DNA of 64,000 bases. Origin: Flavobacteriales bacterium UBA5040 (lineage in GTDB: Bacteria; Bacteroidota; Bacteroidia; Flavobacteriales; Weeksellaceae). Location: assembly GCA_002415135.1 (NCBI GenBank), contig DIBY01000024.1:62001-126000 (forward strand), written 5' to 3'. A program made the position numbers and the translations under genes. Of the stretch, positions 1 to 7,719 are shown in pieces (the first letter of the stretch is position 1; every line of letters starts with the position of its first letter). Below the pieces are notes generated by a model. It saw only the letters and a list, made by a program, of their open reading frames with translations, was not told where the DNA came from and made no database searches.

Positions 1-893
1 TCCGGCATTGTGGTATCGAACCATCCGTTTAGGGCTTCCTGTTTATCGATTTCTGCAACGTTGGTATCGAATTGAGAAGTTGTTCTATAGTTGGAACGTT
101 TGAAACCATATTTCCCTTCACCATCTTTGAACTGATGGATCCAGTCCTTAGTCGGTAAATCCTGAATCAACCAGTGCGAAATTCCCCAGTGATTGGTGAC
201 GTAATCCTGAATCAGCATCATTCCACGTTGTTGCAATTTCTGAGAAAGTTCTAAATATTCTTCGTTGGTTCCGTAACGACCATCGATTTTGTACAGATCA
301 GTTTGGGCGTAACCGTGATAAGAAGTTTGTTTTTCGTTGTCTTCATTAGCCGGAGTGAGCCAAAGTGCGGTTACTCCTAGGTTTTGTAAATAATCTAAAT
401 TATTAATAATTCCGCGTAAATCACCGCCATGTCTTCCGCTGGGTAAACTGCGGTTTGCTCTTTCAATTAAATTGGGTTGAGAATCATTAGAAACATCACC
501 GTTGGCAAAGCGGTCAGGCATAATTAAATACATGACATCTTTGGAGGAAAAAGAATTTCTTTCTGCAGAACCCGGATTTCTGGCTTTGAGTTCGTAGGTA
601 TAAGAATCAACCGTTTTTTTTCCTTTCTTAAAATTAATCTTAAAGGAAGGTTTCTGAACCTCATCGGTATTTACCGTAATGAAAACGTAGTTTGGATTTT
701 CTGTTTTCGTCAAATCTTTTACCCTAATATTATCCGAAAGTTCGACTTCATATTTTGAAATATCTTTTCCGTAAACTAAGATTTGAAGTTCCGGATTTTT
801 CATGCCGTGCCACCAGAAAGCGGGTTCCACTTTTTGAATTTGGGCGAAACTGAAAAATGAAATAAACAAAAATAGAGCGGATAATTTTTTCAT
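1..893 (-). CDS. GH13 alpha-amylase family, neopullulanase/cyclomaltodextrinase-like (partial)
   Basis: Secreted alpha-glucan hydrolase of family GH13 that should cut alpha-1,4 links in maltooligosaccharides or pullulan (family knowledge). The frame starts at ATG 893 and runs off the left edge, so only about 297 N-terminal residues are visible. Residues 1-17 are a signal peptide ending SFA; residues ~18-105 form a beta-rich N-terminal domain as in cyclomaltodextrinases. The barrel then begins with MPDRFANGD, HGGDLRG, LGVTALWLTP, YHGYAQTDLYKIDGRYGT and YVTNHW. The catalytic Asp/Glu lie outside the window. It is the last visible gene of the sus operon, and its closest functional analogue is SusA. 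A 300-bp repeat-rich gap separates it from susB. Confidence 0.88.
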   Translation of the reverse strand, partial: MKKLSALFLFISFFSFAQIQKVEPAFWWHGMKNPELQILVYGKDISKYEVELSDNIRVKDLTKTENPNYVFITVNTDEVQKPSFKINFKKGKKTVDSYTYELKARNPGSAERNSFSSKDVMYLIMPDRFANGDVSNDSQPNLIERANRSLPSGRHGGDLRGIINNLDYLQNLGVTALWLTPANEDNEKQTSYHGYAQTDLYKIDGRYGTNEEYLELSQKLQQRGMMLIQDYVTNHWGISHWLIQDLPTKDWIHQFKDGEGKYGFKRSNYRTTSQFDTNVAEIDKQEALNGWFDTTMP

Positions 894-914
894 TCTAAAT
901 ATACTTTTTAAAAT

Positions 915-947
915 AACCTTGTCAAGGTTTTGAACCTTGACAAGGTT
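915..947. repeat. Nested palindrome built from AACCTTG units
   Basis: Two perfect 15-nt complementary arms (915-929 and 933-947) flank a 3-nt loop. Each arm is itself a palindrome: AACCTTG, one base, CAAGGTT. The element therefore has four alternating copies of a 7-mer. It lies just upstream of the GH13 gene and could act as an attenuator after susB or be a copy of a dispersed element. Similar CAAGGTT palindromes are, from memory, common between genes in flavobacteria. Confidence 0.75.
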
Positions 948-961
948 GATGGGTAAAATCT

Positions 962-1057
962 GCGCCCCGACCTGAGTGGAGCTCTTTTTTGTGGAGCAAA
1001 GCGGAACAAAAAAAGCGGGAACGGAGGGCGGAAAAAGGCGCCCAAATAATAGCTTCC
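962..1057. repeat. REP-like dispersed intergenic repeat, copy 1
   Basis: A GC-richer island in the AT-rich gap between susB and the GH13 gene. It shares ordered anchors with a second element at 33079-33181: GCCCCGA (964), AGTGG (975), AGCGGGA (1014) and GCTTC (1052). The first two anchors have identical spacing in both copies. Internal complementarity (TTTTTTGT near 990 with ACAAAAAA near 1007) suggests a hairpin. I see no gene in 894-1193. An antisense frame across it has no protein-like features. Confidence 0.6.
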
Positions 1058-1193
1058 ATATTCTCCGAATTGGACACGGTGTTATCGTTCCCTGCCCTCC
1101 AAATGAGGGCAATTTGCAAATCGTGGATTCCCATTATTTCCCCGAGTTTCACATGGGGTTATTGTTATTAAAATCCTTCGGAGTTTTTAAAAT

Positions 1194-3350
1194 CTATTTT
1201 ACTGCCTTCACAGAAATTGCGTAACCACCACTTCTCACCAATTTCATCGGAAGTTTGGATTTACTCGTTACGGTTTTCTTGTAGATCTTGTAAGACTGCG
1301 GATTGTTGATATAATCGGCATCGTCGCCGTCTGCGTACACGGTAGCTTCATATTTTTTACCTTTTGGCAGGAAAGAGAAATCAACAGTATAATTTCTGGC
1401 GTTCTCATCGGTGATGCCGCCGACAAACCATTCGTCTTTTCCTTTGGTTTTTCTTGCCGTATGAATGTAATCACCGGGTTCTGCCGATAAAATTACAGTA
1501 TCGTCCCAGTCTAAAGCAACATCTTTGATGAACTGAAAAGCATCCATATGTTTCGCGTAATTTTCAGGTAAATCGGCCGCCATTTGAAGCGGAGAATACA
1601 TCACGACATAGAGCGCCAATTGTTTCGCCAAAGTTGTTTTCACAAATCGGGTATCGCCAGGAAAATAATAATCGAGTTTGGTCTGGAAAATTCCCGGCGT
1701 GTAATCCATTGGCCCACCCATGAAACGGGTAAATGGCAAAATGGTTTGGTGATCAGGATTATTTCCACCGAATGCTTCGAATTCTGTTCCACGGGCAGCT
1801 TCGGCAGCGATCCAGTTTGGATAGGTCCGGTTTAAACCTGTAGGACGAACGGATTCGTGAGAGTTGACCATGATCTTATAATCGTTGGCTTTTTCGGCAA
1901 TTCTTAAATAATGGTTGATGGTCCATTGTGAATAATGGTGTTCGCCGCGAGGAATAATATTACCGACATAACCCGTTTTCACCGATGGGTAATCATATTT
2001 ATTCATCAATTTAAATGCATCATCTGCCCATCGTTCGTAGTTGGTTGCAGATCCTGAAGTTTCGTGGTGCATCATCAATTTCATATTTTTTGAATGCGCA
2101 TAATCATTCAGCATTTTAATATCGAAATCTGGGTATGGCGTTATGAAATCGAAAACGAATTCTTTGCTGTGACCGAACCAATCTTCCCAACCGGTGTTCC
2201 AACCTTCAATTAGTAAAGCATCAAAACCATTTGCTGAAGCGAAGTCGATATATTCTTTTACTTTGGTATTGTTAGAGGCATGTTTTCCATTCGGCGTTAA
2301 CTTGGTAAAATCTGTTTTTCCAATGTGAACGTTATTGGCGGTAGAATACGCCCATTGTGATTTTCCGATGATCATTTCCCACCAAACGCCCATGTATTTG
2401 GTAGGCTTAATGTAGGAAGTATCTTTATATTGAGTCGGTTCATTCAAATTAAAAATCATTTTCGAAGCCATTACTTCTTCTGCTTTTGGAGAAACGATAA
2501 TGGTTCGCCAAGGTGAAACGGCAGGTGTTTGAATATACCCTTTGGCACCTTGAGCATCCGGAGTTAAATGTGTTTTGAATTTAAAATTCACAGCATCCAG
2601 TTCTAGATTGGAAGCTGGATAATTGATCACCGCTGCTTCGGCGATATTGATGTATAGTTGATCTTTACCTTCTTTCTTTAACATCAATGGTGTTTGTACA
2701 CCATTTTTAATTAAAGACTGGGAAGCATTTCCATCATATGAAGTTGGCCATTTTGCGGGAACTTCTGAGAGATTCGAAGTCTGGGTTTGGTATTCTTGAG
2801 AATCGTAATCTCCGGCGAGCCACCAAGCTTTCATGTCGGTTGGCAAATCAATCTCCGTATCTTCTTCTTTTATAATGAAATAATTCAAATTTTTCTGCTC
2901 CGGAAATTCATATCTAAAACCTAAACCATCATCGAACAAACGGAATTTCACAATAATATGTCGGTCATTTGCTTCTTGATTTAAAGTAACTGCGAGTTCA
3001 TTATAATGATTGATATAGGATTTTTTCTCACCCATGATCGGATCCCAGGACTCATTTTTGGTATCAAATTTTTCTGCAGTTTTGGTGAAACCATTATCTA
3101 AATCTTTTCCTTTCTGATCTTTATTTTCGATCTCTGAAGCAAACTGAATATTTCCATCGCGCAGTAACCTTAGACCTAATTTAGAATCTTCTACGACTGT
3201 TTTGCCTTGATATTTAAGGTCATAATATGGAACGCCAGCTTTCAGCTGAAAATTCATTTCGAACTTTCCGTTGGGAGATTTTAAAGATTGGGCGTTCAGG
3301 GCAAAGGTTCCCATCAGCAAGAAAAGTACAGATATTTTAATATTTTTCAT
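1194..3350 (-). CDS. susB: GH97 alpha-glucosidase (SusB-like)
   Basis: Family 97 alpha-glucosidase, a periplasmic enzyme that releases glucose from imported maltooligosaccharides. The 718-residue length matches SusB-type enzymes. Residues 1-20 are a signal peptide ending LNA. A beta-sandwich N-terminal domain is followed by a TIM barrel with GVWWEM, LLIEGWNTGWEDWFG and LMMHHETSG. The metal/catalytic region shows VNSHESVRPTGLNRTYPN and AARGTEFEAFGG, carrying the conserved acidic residues. It lies third from the end of the sus operon, 218 bp after the SusF-like gene. That gap has no obvious terminator beyond an A/T-rich hairpin near 3511-3545, so cotranscription is likely. Confidence 0.93.
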   Translation of the reverse strand: MKNIKISVLFLLMGTFALNAQSLKSPNGKFEMNFQLKAGVPYYDLKYQGKTVVEDSKLGLRLLRDGNIQFASEIENKDQKGKDLDNGFTKTAEKFDTKNESWDPIMGEKKSYINHYNELAVTLNQEANDRHIIVKFRLFDDGLGFRYEFPEQKNLNYFIIKEEDTEIDLPTDMKAWWLAGDYDSQEYQTQTSNLSEVPAKWPTSYDGNASQSLIKNGVQTPLMLKKEGKDQLYINIAEAAVINYPASNLELDAVNFKFKTHLTPDAQGAKGYIQTPAVSPWRTIIVSPKAEEVMASKMIFNLNEPTQYKDTSYIKPTKYMGVWWEMIIGKSQWAYSTANNVHIGKTDFTKLTPNGKHASNNTKVKEYIDFASANGFDALLIEGWNTGWEDWFGHSKEFVFDFITPYPDFDIKMLNDYAHSKNMKLMMHHETSGSATNYERWADDAFKLMNKYDYPSVKTGYVGNIIPRGEHHYSQWTINHYLRIAEKANDYKIMVNSHESVRPTGLNRTYPNWIAAEAARGTEFEAFGGNNPDHQTILPFTRFMGGPMDYTPGIFQTKLDYYFPGDTRFVKTTLAKQLALYVVMYSPLQMAADLPENYAKHMDAFQFIKDVALDWDDTVILSAEPGDYIHTARKTKGKDEWFVGGITDENARNYTVDFSFLPKGKKYEATVYADGDDADYINNPQSYKIYKKTVTSKSKLPMKLVRSGGYAISVKAVK

Positions 3351-3568
3351 AAATAGATATTTATTTTTTCAAAATCGAATAGAATATTTTAGCTTCTATA
3401 ATGCTTAACTGCAATATTTTCAAAGACGATTTCATCGTGATTTTTTCGAATCAATAAATTTAACGAAAATGCCATTAACAGCCAATTAATTGGGCCCTCT
3501 TTATCTATAAAAAATAAAAAAAACTGTTGCTAAAAAGCAACAGTTTCAGTATTTAAATATAGTTTCTA

Positions 3569-5002
3569 TTAAAGTGGAGTCACTTTATAAGTTCCCATTT
3601 TAACGTTGGCTGTAATTTTATATAGGCCACCAGTTCCAGGAAATTTGATATTATTGTTATCTCCATTTGGACCTAGGAAACCAGAATTTCCACCAGTGTG
3701 AATATTACCCCATTCCATACCAGACCAAGCTTGTTGACCTAGAAATTTGAACTCTCCGTCCGCTGGGATAGCGATCGTATATTCAAATTCACCATCACCA
3801 ATTTGATCCATTAAAATTGCAGCATCTGCATTCCAACCTTGAATTGAACCCACTAAGTAAACACTAGATGGTATGGTAGGAACTGAAGAAGCAGTTACTT
3901 CGATCGATTTTGCGTTCTGATCAATTTTAACTTTATACATTCCTGAATTTCCTGTGAACTTGATGTTTTCATCGCCAGAAGGCTCTAAGTTGGTTGACCA
4001 GGTGTTGAAATATTTATACTCATCTTTAATCGCTGGATCATTTAAACTAAAGTTCGCACCATTCCAGTTTTGCTGACCTAAGAATCTAAAACTTTTACCA
4101 TTTTCTAAGTAAGTATAGATCTCGGCAATTTCGTTTTGGTTAAACAATAATTGAGAACCACTATCACTCCAACCCACCGCTGTGGCATCTCCTACAATAT
4201 AGAAGTTAACAAAAGCAGGTTTGTAAGGCGTCATTTTAAATGTTACCACATCGGAAACTTTGCTAATTGTTCCACCAGCTGATGTTGAAGTTGCACTTAC
4301 CCGTAAATCAACATTAGAGGCAACATTAATTGGTAAAGAAAGTTTCGTAGCAATTTCATTTAAATCGAAATTATTAGCCATTAATTCTTTAGCATTGGTA
4401 GAGTTTCCCACCAATAACCACTCAGTTCCTCCCGCTGTTGCCATTTCTACTTTGTAAGAAACATTAACACCATAGGTGTAATCGCTCCACGCAAAAGTGA
4501 TCGCATTCCCAGTTGGGTTTGCAGCATCTAAAACTAAACTTGAACCCGCAGTTGGATTCGTGATTACAGGCTTGTTTACTGGGTAAACAGTTACCGGGAA
4601 AGAAATAAAGTTAGAAACCTCAGTTCCTCTTTCGATTCTGATGTACACATTCTGAGAGGAATATGGACTAAATCCAGCTTGTAGCAAAGCAGTATTTAAT
4701 GCCGCAATATTCGTATTCAAAGTAGTGGTTTCAGATTTCGCCAGTTCTACTTTATTTGTAAAGTCTTCGGTAGAAGAAACTACAACCGAATAACTTCCTG
4801 CCCCTGTGGTCGCATTATCCCATTTTAAAATAAATGGATTGCTGTCCATCGTAGGATATAAAACAGCAGCGCCTAAGGTCGTATCGTACAACTTGAACGA
4901 AGCTTCCGGATTGGTCCAGTCCCGATCCGCATCGTCTCTACACGCGTTGATTAAAAGCAATGGTAAAATCATTACCATCATTATTTTAAATATATTTTTC
5001 AT
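3569..5002 (-). CDS. susF: SusE/SusF-type starch-binding outer-membrane lipoprotein (longer paralogue)
   Basis: Surface lipoprotein that should bind starch and help capture it for SusCD; it is not itself an enzyme. Residues 1-20 are a lipoprotein signal with Cys21 (LLINAC). Two Ig/SusE-like domains cover about residues 25-260. Two similar carbohydrate-binding modules follow, beginning FYIVGDATAVGWSD and VYLVGSIQGWNADA. Both contain an FRFLGQQ.W / FKFLGQQAW strand with exposed Trp as in starch-binding modules. It starts 23 bp after the shorter SusE-like gene, in the same operon. I assign SusF rather than SusE from gene order and size only. Confidence 0.85.
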   Translation of the reverse strand: MKNIFKIMMVMILPLLLINACRDDADRDWTNPEASFKLYDTTLGAAVLYPTMDSNPFILKWDNATTGAGSYSVVVSSTEDFTNKVELAKSETTTLNTNIAALNTALLQAGFSPYSSQNVYIRIERGTEVSNFISFPVTVYPVNKPVITNPTAGSSLVLDAANPTGNAITFAWSDYTYGVNVSYKVEMATAGGTEWLLVGNSTNAKELMANNFDLNEIATKLSLPINVASNVDLRVSATSTSAGGTISKVSDVVTFKMTPYKPAFVNFYIVGDATAVGWSDSGSQLLFNQNEIAEIYTYLENGKSFRFLGQQNWNGANFSLNDPAIKDEYKYFNTWSTNLEPSGDENIKFTGNSGMYKVKIDQNAKSIEVTASSVPTIPSSVYLVGSIQGWNADAAILMDQIGDGEFEYTIAIPADGEFKFLGQQAWSGMEWGNIHTGGNSGFLGPNGDNNNIKFPGTGGLYKITANVKMGTYKVTPL

Positions 5003-5025
5003 AAGATTTAATTAATAATTAAAGA

Positions 5026-6126
5026 TTACTTAATCGGAATTAAAGTATAATTCCCAGTTGCATCATTAAAATAAACATCATAAGTCCATTCTGCAGCCAG
5101 CGGAATATTTGCACCTCCTTCAACCGCAGTTCCGAAGTATTGTGCATTGGTTCCCCAACTTATATCCCAAGCATTGTTTGCTCTGAATTTAAATTCACCT
5201 TCACCTAAAGTAATTGCAGAAGCACTCCATAAATGAGGATCAAAAGTTGATTGCGTTAATTGCGTATCATTATTCCAGTCACCATTTACCGTTCCGATAA
5301 TAGAAATATTGGTATATGTTTTCGTCGGTGCAGCCACAGGAACTAAAGTATATGTAAGTGCATCAATATCAATTGATAATTTGTAATAACCATCGGCAGG
5401 AACACTTAAGTTTCCAGAACCACCGTCAGTACTTAACGTACCAGCTGCAGCACCAGCTCCGAACTGTGCATCCCATGAACCTCTTTGTTTAATAATTTTA
5501 AATCCTACATCTGCGCCGCTTTTAAACAAACCTGTAAACGTATATTGTGAACCGTTTGATGTTTTTAAAAGTGGTGCTAAAGTTTTATTGGTCGCATTAT
5601 TATCCCAGTTTCCTACGGCGCCATTTCCGATCAAATACAGATCCTGGTAGTCATAAGTTGGGCTCGCCAAATAAGGAGTAATATTTAAACTCGTGATTGG
5701 AGATTTTTGCGACATCCCGTCATTAGCCAAAAGGCTGGTCACTCTGAAATACATTTTTTGAGATTCAAAAGCAACTAAACCAATTTTCTTGGCAGCTTCA
5801 TTCATTTCTTTATTGGTAAAAGATGCAAATGTTTCTGATTTATCTTTTGTGATCAAAGTGATAGGCTCTGCAAAAGCTTCTGTGCTGCTAATCTCTAATT
5901 TATATTTAAGCTCAACGGGCACTGTTAATTTCGCCGGCGTCCAAGTCACTGTGAGTGCAGGATTTGCCGGGAAATTTTTATCTAAAACCAAACTGTTTGT
6001 CGAAAGGTCCATCGTCATTGGCGCTGAAACAGTGTCTATGGAAACGATATCACGATCTTCGCATGATGTCAAACCTAGGACAAGAGTCATAGCCAAAAAT
6101 AGATGTTTGAAAATATTATTTTTCAT
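5026..6126 (-). CDS. susE: SusE-type starch-binding outer-membrane lipoprotein
   Basis: Starch-binding lipoprotein of the SusE family. The signal peptide ends LGLTSC with Cys22. One Ig-like SusE N-terminal domain (about 30-145) is followed by two carbohydrate-binding modules beginning LYLIGNGAVGNWDN and ISIIGTVNGDWNND. The second carries FKFRANNAWDISWG, similar to the glucan-binding strand of its neighbour. It has 366 residues, about 110 fewer than the adjacent paralogue, which has an extra Ig-like domain. It sits 18 bp downstream of susD, so translation is probably coupled within the operon. A surface location is inferred from the family. Confidence 0.86.
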   Translation of the reverse strand: MKNNIFKHLFLAMTLVLGLTSCEDRDIVSIDTVSAPMTMDLSTNSLVLDKNFPANPALTVTWTPAKLTVPVELKYKLEISSTEAFAEPITLITKDKSETFASFTNKEMNEAAKKIGLVAFESQKMYFRVTSLLANDGMSQKSPITSLNITPYLASPTYDYQDLYLIGNGAVGNWDNNATNKTLAPLLKTSNGSQYTFTGLFKSGADVGFKIIKQRGSWDAQFGAGAAAGTLSTDGGSGNLSVPADGYYKLSIDIDALTYTLVPVAAPTKTYTNISIIGTVNGDWNNDTQLTQSTFDPHLWSASAITLGEGEFKFRANNAWDISWGTNAQYFGTAVEGGANIPLAAEWTYDVYFNDATGNYTLIPIK

Positions 6127-6144
6127 TGTTTTTTGTATTAATTA

Positions 6145-7707
6145 TTAATAACCAGGATTTTGTTTCAGATTCGGGTTAACTACCAAATCATTATTTGGAA
6201 TCGGGAATAAATTACGGTATTCGCCAACAGCTACACCTTCTTTAACATTACCTTTCCAAGGCCATAAATAAGCTGAACTTGTAAATTTACCGAAACGGAT
6301 CAGGTCTGTTCTTCTTGTATTTTCCCAAGACAATTCTCTCGCTCTTTCATCAAGAATAAAGTTAAGATCCAGTACAGAAATTGAAGAAGCATTCGCTCTG
6401 GCTCTTAATGCATTCACGTAAGAAATAGCTGTTGCCATGCTTCCGCCGCCACCTCTAACTACTGCTTCTGCATACATTAAATACACATCTGCCAAACGGT
6501 AAACTGCTAAATCAGCTTCAACCCAGTTATCATCGACACCAGGAGCACCAGTACTTTTCACGTTTTTATATTTGATAAAAGCATAACCGTCATTAAAGTT
6601 TCCCAGATCATTGATTTCTAAAGTCTGACCATCTTTGTAAAAACGTCCTCTTAAATCACTGTTTTCAAATTTCTGTACGAAAGCTTTGGTAGTTCTGATA
6701 CCACCCCAACCACCGTTCACTCCGAATTCGGCTGGTTTCATTGTTCCACCAATTGCAGCATGAACCATAAAGGTTGTACCACCATTAGTTTGTGTTCTGG
6801 CCCCATCGTAAACAATCGAGAAGATATTTTCTGGATTGTTCAGGTGATTATCAGCCAGGAATAAATTAGCATAGGACGAATTTAAAGTATAACCCGCACC
6901 AATTACTTTTTCTGTGTAAGTGATTACGTCTGCGTTTCTTTCAGCTCCAGTGTACACTTTTGCATTCAGATACAATTTCGCAAGTAAAGTCCAGGCTGCT
7001 CCTTTGTCTAAACGACCGTATTCATTAGATCTCGCTGGTTTTAAATCATTTGCAGAAGCAAGTAATTCACTTTCAACATATTTAAAAAGATCTGCTCTCA
7101 TTATTTGTTTAGGAACGGTACCAAAAGTAGTTTCATCTACAAAAGGAACATTTCCATAAAGGTCTAATAAATGATAATAAGCTTGTGCTCTTAAGAACTT
7201 CGCTTCAGCTCTCATTGCTTTTGCTTCATCAATATTCGCTCCTGAAATACCGTTTAAATTCAACATTTCGTCAGTTGTATTTTTAATAAATTCGTTACAG
7301 AAAGCTACTTCCGTATATAATCTAAAATACATTGCGTTGTTGAATTCGTTTGCCGGCGTCCAAGACATTTTGTGAAATTCAGGAAGTGTTCCGTCATTCC
7401 ACCCAATTACTGCTTCATCAGTAGTAATTTCCTGCATGTAATACATCAATCTCATGTAGTTAGAGAAACCACCGTCGATATCAGCAATATCACCTTGACC
7501 GTCTCCTCCAGCCTGACCACCGACAGCAATACCACCGTAAAGTTTAGCAAGAAGGTTCTTATAATTCCCAAAATCTTTGTAAAGACTTGCAGCTGTAATT
7601 TCGGTTATCGGTTCCTGTTTTAAATCATCAATACAAGAATTGATCATAAACGAACCACCTAAAATGGCAATTGCAAGGGAAATATTTTTTATTCTAAAAT
7701 TTTTCAT
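6145..7707 (-). CDS. susD: RagB/SusD family nutrient-binding outer-membrane lipoprotein
   Basis: Surface lipoprotein that caps the SusC channel and binds glucan before import. The signal sequence ends FMINSC with Cys25. The all-helical TPR-like fold of SusD is indicated by EAKFLRAQAYYHLLDLYGNVPFV cut into family signatures such as LRAQAYYHLLDLYG and VYRLADVYLMYAEAV. The C-terminus shows LDERARELSWE, R.DLIRFG and LFPIP, typical of the family. Its 520 residues are the usual length. It lies 12 bp downstream of susC, and the SusC/SusD pair defines this as a polysaccharide utilisation locus. Confidence 0.95.
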   Translation of the reverse strand: MKNFRIKNISLAIAILGGSFMINSCIDDLKQEPITEITAASLYKDFGNYKNLLAKLYGGIAVGGQAGGDGQGDIADIDGGFSNYMRLMYYMQEITTDEAVIGWNDGTLPEFHKMSWTPANEFNNAMYFRLYTEVAFCNEFIKNTTDEMLNLNGISGANIDEAKAMRAEAKFLRAQAYYHLLDLYGNVPFVDETTFGTVPKQIMRADLFKYVESELLASANDLKPARSNEYGRLDKGAAWTLLAKLYLNAKVYTGAERNADVITYTEKVIGAGYTLNSSYANLFLADNHLNNPENIFSIVYDGARTQTNGGTTFMVHAAIGGTMKPAEFGVNGGWGGIRTTKAFVQKFENSDLRGRFYKDGQTLEINDLGNFNDGYAFIKYKNVKSTGAPGVDDNWVEADLAVYRLADVYLMYAEAVVRGGGGSMATAISYVNALRARANASSISVLDLNFILDERARELSWENTRRTDLIRFGKFTSSAYLWPWKGNVKEGVAVGEYRNLFPIPNNDLVVNPNLKQNPGY

Positions 7708-7719
7708 TGTTCTTAATTA

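Noticed and set aside
922..1224. Overlapping frames in the gap between susB and the GH13 gene
   Set aside because: They run through a palindrome and a REP-like repeat on both strands; no homology-like features, so the gap is taken as non-coding.
5789..6148. 119-residue frame opposite susE
   Set aside because: Antisense to the SusE N-terminal domain and signal peptide; no family features.
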